The notes: generated from the sequence alone by a model not told the origin. 12,801 nt of DNA from JBBRMQ01 sp038230775 (GCA_038230775.1 JBBRMQ010000117.1:1-12801), one strand, 5' to 3'. Numbered from the stretch's first letter, positions 1 to 6,155 are shown. Program-made: numbers and translations.

Positions 1-1204
1 CGTACGCCTGGTCGCGACGAAGGATGACTGCCTCGTCCCCTCGCACGTATTGCAGGGCGTTCATGCCGGCCAGCAAGCCTTGCGCAGCAGCTTCCTCGTA
101 TCCGGAAGTCCCATTGATCTGGCCGGCCAGGAAGAGACCTTCCGTGCCGCGGACCTGCAGCGTCGCATCGAGTTGTTCGGGATTCACGAAGTCGTACTCG
201 ACCGCGTAGCCGTACCGCGCGATCACGGCGTGCTCGAATCCGGGGAGCGATCGCACGACCGCGTCCTGCACATCTGCCGGGAGCGATGTCGAGATCCCGT
301 TCATGTAGAGCCACGGATGCGTCAGGCCCTCAGGTTCCACGAACACCTGATGGCGGGGTTTGTCGGCGAAGCGTACGACCTTGTCTTCGATCGACGGGCA
401 ATATCTCGGGCCGGTTGCGCTGATTTGTCCGGAGTACATCGGCGCCCGATGCAGATTTGCTCGGATCAGCTCGTGCGCCTCGGCGCTGGTATAGGTCAGA
501 TGGCAGAGCACCTGCGGCAATTCGAGGCGATCCGTGAGAATCGAGAACGGGCGCGGACGCTCGTCGCCGGGCGCCGGCTCGAGCTTCGAGAAGTCGACCG
601 AGTCGCGGGCGACACGAGGAGGCGTCCCGGTCTTCAATCGCCCGAGCTTCAATCCAACACGTGCGAATGAGTCGGACAGAGTCTCGGCTGCCGGCTCGCC
701 GAAGCGACCACCGACGGTCTTCGTCTCGCCGGAATGCATGAGCGCGCGCAGGAAGGTGCCCGTCGTCACGACGACCGCCTTCGCACGTAGTTGCGTTCCG
801 TCGGCGAGATCGACGCTCGAGCGCTGGAGGCGCGCGACCGATCCTTCGATGATGGTTACGTTCGGCTCGGCGGAGAGAATGTCCTGCACGGCGCGCGCGT
901 AGAGATCGCGATCGCATTGCGCGCGGGGACCCTGTACTGCGGGACCCTTCGAGCGGTTCAGGACTTTGTATTGGATGCCGGCGCGATCGGTCGCCTCCCC
1001 CATCAATCCGCCGAGGGCGTCGATTTCCTTGACGAGGTTTCCCTTCGCCAGGCCGCCGATTGCGGGGTTGCACGACATGCGTCCGATCGCCTCGCGGATC
1101 ATCGTCACCAACGCGACGCGCACGCCGCCGCGCGCGCAAACGCGGGCCGCCTCAGCTCCGGCGTGGCCGCCGCCGATCACGATGACGTCGAACTGCTCCT
1201 TCAT
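1..1204 (-). CDS. mnmG: tRNA uridine-5-carboxymethylaminomethyl modification enzyme MnmG (GidA), 3' part missing
   Basis: This is the FAD-binding subunit of the MnmE-MnmG complex, which installs the (carboxymethyl)aminomethyl group on wobble U34 of certain tRNAs in the cytoplasm. The window holds the first 401 codons; the family is usually about 620-650 residues, so the C-terminal third lies off the left edge. The reading starts MKEQFDVIVIGGG. The dinucleotide-binding glycine motif is at residues 11-16 (GGGHAG), a CNPAIGG segment at 45-51, the first family signature at 265-275 (GPRYCPSIEDK), and the second at 360-376 (AGQINGTSGYEEAAAQG). The ATG start is set by the family N-terminus. It has no clear Shine-Dalgarno sequence, because a parS-like palindrome ends one base before the start codon. 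mnmE lies 125 bp upstream on the same strand, and its product is the direct partner. Identification is very secure. Confidence 0.97.
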   Translation of the reverse strand, partial: MKEQFDVIVIGGGHAGAEAARVCARGGVRVALVTMIREAIGRMSCNPAIGGLAKGNLVKEIDALGGLMGEATDRAGIQYKVLNRSKGPAVQGPRAQCDRDLYARAVQDILSAEPNVTIIEGSVARLQRSSVDLADGTQLRAKAVVVTTGTFLRALMHSGETKTVGGRFGEPAAETLSDSFARVGLKLGRLKTGTPPRVARDSVDFSKLEPAPGDERPRPFSILTDRLELPQVLCHLTYTSAEAHELIRANLHRAPMYSGQISATGPRYCPSIEDKVVRFADKPRHQVFVEPEGLTHPWLYMNGISTSLPADVQDAVVRSLPGFEHAVIARYGYAVEYDFVNPEQLDATLQVRGTEGLFLAGQINGTSGYEEAAAQGLLAGMNALQYVRGDEAVILRRDQAY

Positions 1205-1205
1205 G

Positions 1206-1219
1206 GTTCCACGTGGAAC
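1206..1219. promoter_or_regulatory. parS-like centromere site (ParB-binding palindrome)
   Basis: A perfect 14-bp palindrome, GTTCCACGTGGAAC. It equals the core of the chromosomal parS form known from pseudomonads and differs from the Bacillus/Streptomyces-type core GTTTCACGTGAAAC at one symmetric pair. It lies one base before the mnmG start codon, about 4.9 kb from the DnaA boxes; chromosomal parS sites characteristically cluster near oriC. I saw no second copy in the window. It covers the place where the mnmG ribosome-binding site would be, so ParB binding could also affect mnmG expression (inference). parA and parB are not in the window. Confidence 0.85.
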
Positions 1220-1234
1220 GCTCGTAGGTCCTCG

Positions 1235-1309
1235 GTCATTCTGGCCGAAGTGAAGAATCTCGTACCATCGGTGGAGATCCTTCATCCGTGTTCGCGGCCT
1301 CAGGATGAC
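1235..1309. repeat. Imperfect palindromic intergenic repeat (GTCATTCTG...CAGGATGAC type)
   Basis: The 125-bp mnmE-mnmG gap contains a long imperfect inverted repeat. The left arm runs from GTCATTCTGGCCGAAG through GTGAAGAATCT. The right arm carries GAGATCCTTCAT, then GCGGCCTCAGGATGAC, and is its approximate reverse complement with small insertions. The terminal 9-mers GTCATTCTG and CAGGATGAC pair with one G-T wobble. From memory, the arms resemble a dispersed GTCATTCTGAGCGAAGCGAAG-like palindrome seen in intergenic regions of many environmental bacteria; I could not search for it. The transcript could fold into a hairpin between the mnmE and mnmG messages. There is no trailing T-run, so a simple intrinsic terminator is not supported. 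Confidence 0.6.
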
Positions 1310-1329
1310 GTTCGCGCTTCGCGCTCACG

Positions 1330-2610
1330 TCACTTGCCGATGCAGAATTTTGCGAAGATCTCGTCGAAGACTTCCTCGCGCGTGATGGCGCCGGTCAACA
1401 GACCCAGCGACGTCGATGCGCGGTAGAGATCGACGAGGATCAACTGCTCGTCGCCGCCCGCATCGAGCGTCGCGAGCGATGCGCGCAATGCGTCTTCGCA
1501 ACCAGCCACGGCCTGCTGCTGCCGCGCGTTCACCAGGCTGCCCTCGCTGGCGACGAACGACGCACGAACGATCTCGTCGAGGCGTCGCAGAAGCGGATCG
1601 ATATTGTCTTTCGAGATTCCGAGCGCTCCCGGCGGCGCCGGCGCGAGATCCGTTTTCGTGTACACGATCACTGCATCCGGCCACTCCGAAACGTCTTCAA
1701 GCGCCGCGGCATCGACGAGATAGAGAACGATGTCGGCGGCTCGCGCGGCTTCACGAGCGCGCTCAACGCCGATCGTTTCCACGGCATCGCTCGTCTCGCG
1801 AAGTCCGGCGGTGTCGGCGATCGTGACCGGCAAACCGCCGATGTCGATCGTCTCGCGCACGATGTCGCGCGTCGTGCCGGGGATCGGCGTGACGATCGCG
1901 CGCTCGCTGCCGACGAGCCGGTTGAGCAACGTCGACTTGCCGGCGTTAGGCCGGCCGAGGATGACGGCGGTGAGTCCTTCGGTTGTGGCGCGCCCGCGGC
2001 GATACGTCGCCGCGAGACTGCGCGTGGCCTCGATCGCGCGATCGATCGTCATGCGTGCGTCAGAGCGCGAGATGAAGTCGTATCCCTCTTCGGAGAAATC
2101 GAGCGCCGCTTCCAGTCGCGAGATCACATGCAGCAGCGACTCGCGAATCGACGTCGCCGTCTCGCTCAGCGCGCCTTCAACATTTGCCAGCGACACCTTC
2201 GCCTGCAACGCCGTTCGCGAGTTGATGAGGTCCGCGATCGACTCCGCCTGCACGAGGTCGAGCTTTCCGTTGAGCACCGCACGCTCGGTGAACTCCCCCG
2301 GCTCGGCGATGCGTGCGCCTAACATCGTCGCCGCCTCGATCACGCGGCCGACGATGACCGGACTGCCGTGCACGATCAACTCGACGAGGTCATTTCCGGT
2401 GAAGGAGTGCGGGGCCTCGTAACGAATGGCAATGCAATCATCGATGTCGCGCAGCCGCACCAGCGTTGCGTGACGGACTTCCGGCTTTATTGATGTAAGT
2501 TCTTGCAGGATTCCTGCGGCGCCGGCGCCGTCGATGCGGACAATCGCCAGCGCACTGCGGCCGACCGGTGTCGCGGGCGCGACAATCGTGTCGACTGCGG
2601 CGCCGCTCAC
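1330..2610 (-). CDS. mnmE: tRNA modification GTPase MnmE (TrmE)
   Basis: MnmE is the potassium-activated GTPase that works with MnmG on wobble U34 of tRNA. From the GTG start the protein has 426 residues, slightly shorter than the roughly 450-460 usual. It reads: N-terminal folate-binding domain (GEFTERA at 105-111), helical domain, then an inserted G domain with P-loop GRPNAGKS (219-226), GTTRD (245-249), DTAG (266-269) and a G4 motif reading TKTD (318-321) in place of NKxD. It ends in the invariant FCIGK with the catalytic cysteine at 423. I chose the GTG at 2610 because VDTIVAPATPVGR matches the family start and because it overlaps the jag stop codon as GTGA, suggesting translational coupling. 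The frame stays open up to an ATG at 3057, but that extra stretch is an Arg-rich shadow inside jag. Confidence 0.95.
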   Translation of the reverse strand: MSGAAVDTIVAPATPVGRSALAIVRIDGAGAAGILQELTSIKPEVRHATLVRLRDIDDCIAIRYEAPHSFTGNDLVELIVHGSPVIVGRVIEAATMLGARIAEPGEFTERAVLNGKLDLVQAESIADLINSRTALQAKVSLANVEGALSETATSIRESLLHVISRLEAALDFSEEGYDFISRSDARMTIDRAIEATRSLAATYRRGRATTEGLTAVILGRPNAGKSTLLNRLVGSERAIVTPIPGTTRDIVRETIDIGGLPVTIADTAGLRETSDAVETIGVERAREAARAADIVLYLVDAAALEDVSEWPDAVIVYTKTDLAPAPPGALGISKDNIDPLLRRLDEIVRASFVASEGSLVNARQQQAVAGCEDALRASLATLDAGGDEQLILVDLYRASTSLGLLTGAITREEVFDEIFAKFCIGK

Positions 2611-3482
2611 GACGACGTTGTGCTCTGTTCCTGCGGCGCGGGGCGGCGGATGATCGCGACGCGTTTGTAGAAGCCCTCGCCACGCGATTCGGTCGTCACG
2701 TCGGCGTCCTCGTGCAACACGAGATGCACGATGCGCCGCTCGATCGGAGTCATCGCCGGCAGCAGTTGCTCGCGTCCGTCGAGCCGCACCTGCTCCGCCA
2801 TCCGCCTCGCCTTCTGCTCCAGCTCCTCGGTTCGCCGGCCTTTGAACTGCTGGCAATCGAGCTCGATGTCTTTCTCGACTTTCTGGCCAACGAGCGCCTT
2901 GTTCGCCAGCACCTGCAGCGCGTCGAGCAGCTCGCCGTGGCGGTCCGTCATGAGCCGCGAGTCGCGGCCGTACAAGCGGATCACGATCTGCGTCTCGTTT
3001 TCTTCGCTGCGCACCTGGAGATCGAGCTTCGACAAGGCGAGCGCCTGTTCGCACCACTGACGAACTGAGACGGCGGCATCCGACTCCGCGGACTGCTCGG
3101 GGACATCCTCCGCAAATTGTGCGAAGTCGCCGGGTTGCAGATCGGATTCTTCGCGACCACTGCGACCACCACGTTCCGGACGGTTGCCGCCTCGACCGCG
3201 GCCGCCGCGACGACCTTGCTCGCCGCGCTCGCGCTTCGCGCCCTCCGGCTGCGGCAAACTGCTGGAGGATGAGCGGACGGCGGGCTGCGCCGCCGGCGTC
3301 ACGGCCACTTCGGGCGCGACGTCATTGATGTCGGCTTCGACGATCACTTGTTTCATGCCGCCGAGGAAGCCGCGTTTCTCCACGACAACGTGGTAGGTGA
3401 GCTGAAAACGCGGAACGCCCAGACCCTGGGCGGCTGCGTCGAGCGCCTCTTCCAGATTCTTTCCTTCAAACCGCTGAGCCAT
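2607..3482 (-). CDS. jag: Jag/KhpB family RNA-binding protein (Jag-N, KH, R3H)
   Basis: A 291-residue protein of the Jag (KhpB, EloR) family, cytoplasmic RNA-binding proteins linked in Gram-positive bacteria to cell elongation and post-transcriptional control; the role in Gram-negative phyla is little known. Residues 1-52 form the Jag-N domain, including EKRGFLGG at 35-42. Residues 53-136 form a low-complexity linker, with an Arg-Gly-rich block at about 88-110 that resembles an RGG box. A KH domain follows at about 137-212 and an R3H domain at about 215-280, with the R-x-x-x-H motif at 249-253. The KH loop, normally G-x-x-G, reads DRHG (180-183), so its first glycine is lost. A GAGGG stretch just upstream supports the ATG. 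It lies 17 bp after yidC and overlaps mnmE by 4 bp. The yidC-jag-mnmE order is conserved in many bacteria. Confidence 0.93.
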   Translation of the reverse strand: MAQRFEGKNLEEALDAAAQGLGVPRFQLTYHVVVEKRGFLGGMKQVIVEADINDVAPEVAVTPAAQPAVRSSSSSLPQPEGAKRERGEQGRRGGRGRGGNRPERGGRSGREESDLQPGDFAQFAEDVPEQSAESDAAVSVRQWCEQALALSKLDLQVRSEENETQIVIRLYGRDSRLMTDRHGELLDALQVLANKALVGQKVEKDIELDCQQFKGRRTEELEQKARRMAEQVRLDGREQLLPAMTPIERRIVHLVLHEDADVTTESRGEGFYKRVAIIRRPAPQEQSTTSS

Positions 3483-3499
3483 AGAACCCTCGAGCCGTA

Positions 3500-5146
3500 T
3501 CAGGCCGTCGCCGTTGGATGATCTTTCCAGTACCTATTTGTGATCATCTGCTGAGCGATCGTCAAGATGTTTTGTGCGAGCCAGTACAACACGAGACCGC
3601 TGGCGAACTCTTTGAAGATCCAGCCGAACACGATCGGCATGATCAGGAACATCTTCCTCTGCGCCGGATCCGCGCTGGTGGGAGTGATCATCTGCTGAAT
3701 GAACATCGCAACGGTCATGAGGATTGGCAGCACGTACGTCGGATCCTTCATCGAGAGATCGTGGATCCAGAGCATGAACGGCGCACCGCGCAGTTCGATC
3801 GCGTGAGACAACAGATTGTAGAAGCCGACGAAGATCGGGAACTGCACGAGCATGGGGAGACAGCCGCCGGCCGGGTTGATTCCCTCCACCTGGTACAGCT
3901 TCATCATCTCGGTGTTCATCTTCTGGCGCTGCTCGGGATCGGTGCGGCTCTTCCGGTACTTCGCCTTGATGGCCTCCATCTTCGGCTGCACTTTCTGGAT
4001 CTTCTTCATGGAGAGCATCCATTTGTGCTGCAGCGGATAGAGCGCGAGCTTGATGAGGATCGTCAGGATGATGATCGCCCAGCCCCAGTTGTGCGTGTAG
4101 CGATTGATCCACTCGAGGATGACGAGGAAGAAGCGCGCGATGACGCCGAACGTACCGAATTGCAACGTGCGCTCGAGGCCGTAGCGATCGAGAAGACTGG
4201 CGCGCTTCGGTCCCATGAAGACCGTGCCGCTGACCGTGCCGTCCGCCCCGGCGTTCACGCCCGCGTACAACTCCCGCCGCTTGTCTTTGCCGCTACCGAA
4301 TTCGGCGGCGCGAATGACGGCGCCGGCGGATTTTTCAGGCCGCAGCACGGACAGGAAGAAGTTGTCCTCCGCTCCGACAAACTGCACGTACTCGAAGATG
4401 TTCACGCGATCGGATTTCTCGCGCTTGATGACCTTGAGATCGTCGTCCCGCTGCACGACGCCGTTGCCGGTGATGGTGAACTGACTGTCCTTCTCGTCCG
4501 CCTCTAGCGTGCGGATGCCGGGACCGATCTCGACGCGATACGGGACCGGCGGATTGACCGCCATCGCGAATCCGAAGAGGAACTCCTTGTTGAACTTGAA
4601 TGTCTTGATCGCCGTGACGCCGTCGGGCCCGGCGAAGCGATACTCGAGGACGCCCGCCCCGTCTTTGCCAACCTGGTTGTTGACTTCATAGAGCGCCGTG
4701 TTCAGACGCTCGGCAACCGGAGCGTCGTGCGCCTGAATGGCGAATGGGAAATCGGTCCGCGCCGATTCGCGTCCTTTGACCAGCTCCACGTTGTCGCCGC
4801 TGCGCGTCTTGTAGTTCCTGAGCCTGAAGGAGACGAGTTGCGCGCCGCGATTGGAAAACGTCGCGATGTACTCGTCGGTCTCGACACGCGACAGAGTCAG
4901 CGCGCGCGCCGCGGTCGGCGCGACCGGAGCCGCGATCTTCGGCGCCACGATCTTTGGCGCCGCCGCGGTGCCAACCGGGTGAGCCGGAGAAGGTGATGGT
5001 TGCGATGTGGACGTCGCGGCCGGCTTCGGAGCGGTGATGGTCGGTCGCGGCTTGATGAGATCGGGGAACAGCTTCGGCGCGATCGCGGCCCACAGCCACA
5101 ACAGGCCGATCGAGATCACGACCGCCGAGAAAATCCGTTTTTCCAT
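3500..5146 (-). CDS. yidC: Membrane protein insertase YidC (Oxa1 family)
   Basis: YidC inserts and folds inner-membrane proteins, alone or with SecYEG. The 548 residues match the Gram-negative form. There is an N-terminal membrane anchor (about 5-23), a Pro/Ala/Lys-rich linker (about 32-80), a large periplasmic P1 domain (about 82-335), then the conserved core. The core has a membrane helix at 354-373, a cytoplasmic hairpin with charged helices (376-420), and further helices at about 428-448, 471-488, 499-514 and 516-536. The hydrophilic-groove residue that is arginine in E. coli (R366) is lysine here, at the same number, in ILIKLALYPL. The C-terminus is short and lacks the long basic tail of Gram-positive homologues. 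The ATG lies one base after the yidD stop (TGAAATG), so re-initiation or coupling is likely. Substrates cannot be read from the sequence. Confidence 0.97.
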   Translation of the reverse strand: MEKRIFSAVVISIGLLWLWAAIAPKLFPDLIKPRPTITAPKPAATSTSQPSPSPAHPVGTAAAPKIVAPKIAAPVAPTAARALTLSRVETDEYIATFSNRGAQLVSFRLRNYKTRSGDNVELVKGRESARTDFPFAIQAHDAPVAERLNTALYEVNNQVGKDGAGVLEYRFAGPDGVTAIKTFKFNKEFLFGFAMAVNPPVPYRVEIGPGIRTLEADEKDSQFTITGNGVVQRDDDLKVIKREKSDRVNIFEYVQFVGAEDNFFLSVLRPEKSAGAVIRAAEFGSGKDKRRELYAGVNAGADGTVSGTVFMGPKRASLLDRYGLERTLQFGTFGVIARFFLVILEWINRYTHNWGWAIIILTILIKLALYPLQHKWMLSMKKIQKVQPKMEAIKAKYRKSRTDPEQRQKMNTEMMKLYQVEGINPAGGCLPMLVQFPIFVGFYNLLSHAIELRGAPFMLWIHDLSMKDPTYVLPILMTVAMFIQQMITPTSADPAQRKMFLIMPIVFGWIFKEFASGLVLYWLAQNILTIAQQMITNRYWKDHPTATA

Positions 5147-5147
5147 T

Positions 5148-5357
5148 TCAGGGGACCGGGTCCCAGCCTCCAGGATTGAATACGTGACAGCGCGAGAGAC
5201 GGCGCGCGGCGAGCCAGAGTCCGCGCATCACGCCGTACTTCTCGACAGCTTGTACCGCGTAAACCGAGCATGTCGGATCGAAGCGGCACATCGGGGGGAG
5301 AATCGGAGAGATGAATCGCTTGTAGAAGCGGAGAAGGCCGAGCACCACGACCCGCAT
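5148..5357 (-). CDS. yidD: Membrane protein insertion efficiency factor YidD
   Basis: A small protein of 69 residues, a normal length for the family, which sits at the inner face of the membrane and assists YidC-dependent insertion in E. coli. The family pattern is clear: LRFYKRFISPILPPMCRF, then DPTCSVYAVQAVEKYG and a C-terminal RCHVFNPGGWDPVP. The conserved cysteines are in PPMCRF, DPTCS and SRCH. An amphipathic N-terminal stretch (about 3-22) fits membrane association. It sits between rnpA (1 bp gap, TGACATG) and yidC (1 bp gap), so the three are almost certainly translated from one message with coupled initiation. No separate promoter or strong Shine-Dalgarno sequence is visible. Confidence 0.95.
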   Translation of the reverse strand: MRVVVLGLLRFYKRFISPILPPMCRFDPTCSVYAVQAVEKYGVMRGLWLAARRLSRCHVFNPGGWDPVP

Positions 5358-5358
5358 G

Positions 5359-5730
5359 TCAGCGCATCACCTCGGCGCCGGCGCGCGCGAGCACGCGCTG
5401 GAGATCTTCGCTGAACTGGACGAAGGTGGCGTCCGCGGCATTCGGCTTGACGTTCACGACGAAGTCGAGCGGAGATCCGTCGAGGCACAGCGGTTCACGA
5501 TGGCGGCGGTAGGTTTCGCGCGTCCACCGTTTGAGTCGATTGCGAACGTTCGCTTTGCCCAACTTTTTTGTCGCTGTGATCCCGATGCGTGAATGCGGCA
5601 GCCCGTTCGCGGCGAAGAAAAGGACACAGTAGCGGGAAAACAGCTTGCGGCCCGTCTCGTAGACTCGAAGGAACTCGCGGCGTTTCGCCAGCCGCGCTGG
5701 CTTCGGCAGAGCCTCCGACCGCGCCTGCAC
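5359..5730 (-). CDS. rnpA: Ribonuclease P protein component
   Basis: RnpA is the protein cofactor of RNase P, which removes 5' leaders from precursor tRNAs. With the GTG start at 5730 it has 123 residues, normal for the family. ALPKPARLAKRREFLRVY fits the usual N-terminus and RIGITATKKLGKA the central beta sheet. The signature helix NVRNRLKRWTRETYR (61-75) carries the RNR residues (63-65) that contact RNase P RNA. DFVVNVKP follows at 89-96. I chose GTG because it lies four bases after the rpmH stop. The frame stays open upstream to an ATG at 5793, which would give 144 residues and a 59-bp overlap with rpmH. The extra residues show no family similarity that I recognise, yet long rpmH/rnpA overlaps are known in Thermus, so the start is not certain. 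Confidence 0.93.
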   Translation of the reverse strand: MQARSEALPKPARLAKRREFLRVYETGRKLFSRYCVLFFAANGLPHSRIGITATKKLGKANVRNRLKRWTRETYRRHREPLCLDGSPLDFVVNVKPNAADATFVQFSEDLQRVLARAGAEVMR

Positions 5731-5734
5731 TGCT

Positions 5735-5869
5735 TTACACGGAAAGGCGCTTGCGACCCTTGCGGCGACGCCGGGACAAAACCGCCTGACCATCCTTGGT
5801 CCGCATACGAACGAGGAAGCCGTGCGTGCGCTTGCGGCGGCGATTGTTTGGCTGATAGGTACGCTTCAT
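5735..5869 (-). CDS. rpmH: 50S ribosomal protein L34 (bL34)
   Basis: A 44-residue, very basic large-subunit protein that binds 23S rRNA. The sequence opens MKRTYQPNNRRRKRTHGF and ends GRKRLSV, the full canonical pattern of bL34 with no insertion or gap. The ATG at 5869 is fixed by the universal MKRTYQP start and is preceded by a GAGGG stretch nine bases upstream. The frame continues open upstream to 6262, but that extension runs across the origin and is not coding. It is the first gene of the leftward cluster, driven by the strong promoter at 5900-5928, and is followed within 4 bp by rnpA. This pairs a ribosomal protein with a tRNA-processing factor, a near-universal arrangement. Confidence 0.98.
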   Translation of the reverse strand: MKRTYQPNNRRRKRTHGFLVRMRTKDGQAVLSRRRRKGRKRLSV

Positions 5870-5893
5870 GTCGGTTAACCCTCTGAAAAGAAA

Positions 5894-5920
5894 GCGGTGA
5901 GTATATTGGCCGCTCACCGC
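5894..5920. repeat. Perfect 8-bp inverted repeat overlapping the rpmH promoter
   Basis: GCGGTGAG (5894-5901) and CTCACCGC (5913-5920) are exact reverse complements separated by 11 bp. On the minus strand the repeat covers part of the promoter spacer, the end of the -10 hexamer and the likely start site. The position is typical of a repressor operator. The start site falls at or just beyond the repeat, so an RNA hairpin in the leader is less likely. The binding factor, if any, is unknown. Confidence 0.6.
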
Positions 5921-5928
5921 ATGGTCAA
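5900..5928 (-). promoter_or_regulatory. Sigma-70-type promoter of the rpmH-rnpA-yidD-yidC-jag-mnmE cluster
   Basis: On the minus strand a -35 hexamer TTGACC (5928-5923) is separated by exactly 17 bp from a -10 hexamer TATACT (5905-5900). Both are one base from consensus, which makes this the best promoter match in the window. Transcription should start near 5893, giving a leader of about 24 bases with a GAGGG ribosome-binding stretch before the rpmH ATG. No other strong promoter is visible in the tightly packed genes down to mnmE, so this probably drives all of them. Confidence 0.8.
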
Positions 5929-5991
5929 ACGACAGCGGCTTCGAGGCATCGCGCTCAACCTTGCACGCGTGGGACGTATTCCGGATTTGGC

Positions 5992-6058
5992 AGGTCGCGG
6001 GTCGGAGATCGCGGATCGGGATTCGCTTTTCCGACCTGCGACGCGCGACTTGCGACCC
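5992..6058. repeat. Inverted heptamer array upstream of dnaA
   Basis: Read in a 7-base register, 5992-6026 is five units of the form NNRTCGS or close to it: AGGTCGC, GGGTCGG, AGATCGC, GGATCGG, GATTCGC. After a TTTT spacer (6027-6030), 6031-6058 is four units of the reverse-complement form: CCGACCT, GCGACGC, GCGACTT, GCGACCC. The two arms can pair imperfectly into a hairpin; the outermost GCGGGTCG and CGACCCGC pair perfectly. The array lies between the rpmH promoter and the DnaA boxes. It resembles short tandemly repeated sequences such as the cyanobacterial heptanucleotide repeats; function unknown. Confidence 0.7.
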
Positions 6059-6076
6059 GCTTTCTTGTGCTAGACT
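6050..6076 (+). promoter_or_regulatory. Probable dnaA promoter
   Basis: TAGACT (6071-6076), preceded by TGC, forms an extended -10 element. A weak -35 candidate, TTGCGA (6050-6055), lies 15 bp upstream, and its spacing is short. The predicted start, near 6083, falls directly before the first DnaA box (6084). DnaA binding there could block its own promoter, as is known for dnaA autoregulation elsewhere. The leader to the dnaA ATG would be about 73 bases. Confidence 0.45.
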
Positions 6077-6083
6077 CGCGCCC

Positions 6084-6131
6084 TTTTCCACAGGCAAAAC
6101 ATTTCCACAACTGTGGAAAAGCTGTGGATTC
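6084..6131. other. DnaA-box cluster, putative oriC (upstream part)
   Basis: Within 48 bp there are two exact matches to the DnaA-box consensus TTWTNCACA: TTTTCCACA at 6084-6092 (plus) and at 6112-6120 (minus). Weaker sites are ATTTCCACA at 6101-6109 (plus, one mismatch) and GAATCCACA at 6123-6131 (minus, two mismatches). The middle two face each other as TTTCCACA-AC-TGTGGAAA, an almost perfect 18-bp palindrome (6102-6119). The cluster lies in a locally AT-richer stretch immediately before dnaA, at the point where transcription directions diverge. This is the classic origin position. No long AT-rich unwinding element is obvious here; one may instead lie after dnaA. Confidence 0.8.
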
Positions 6132-6155
6132 TCAAAAAGATACGCGTCCTGCCCG

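Noticed and set aside
330..1139. 269-residue minus-strand open frame overlapping mnmG
   Set aside because: It runs in a different frame of the same strand as mnmG, which has full family signatures. The frame is Arg-dominated.
2611..3057. N-terminal extension of MnmE to an ATG at 3057 (575 residues)
   Set aside because: The added 149 residues are Arg/Ala-rich, unlike any MnmE N-terminus, and lie wholly inside jag in another frame. The GTG at 2610 matches family length and start.
3518..4507. 329-residue plus-strand open frame antisense to yidC
   Set aside because: It is His/Asp/Arg/Leu-rich, shows no recognisable domain, and lies entirely within the well-supported yidC.
5961..6155. Extended dnaA start at 5961
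   Set aside because: It would translate the heptamer array and the DnaA boxes. MNIWKQVLDRLEQ at 6156 is the normal DnaA beginning.
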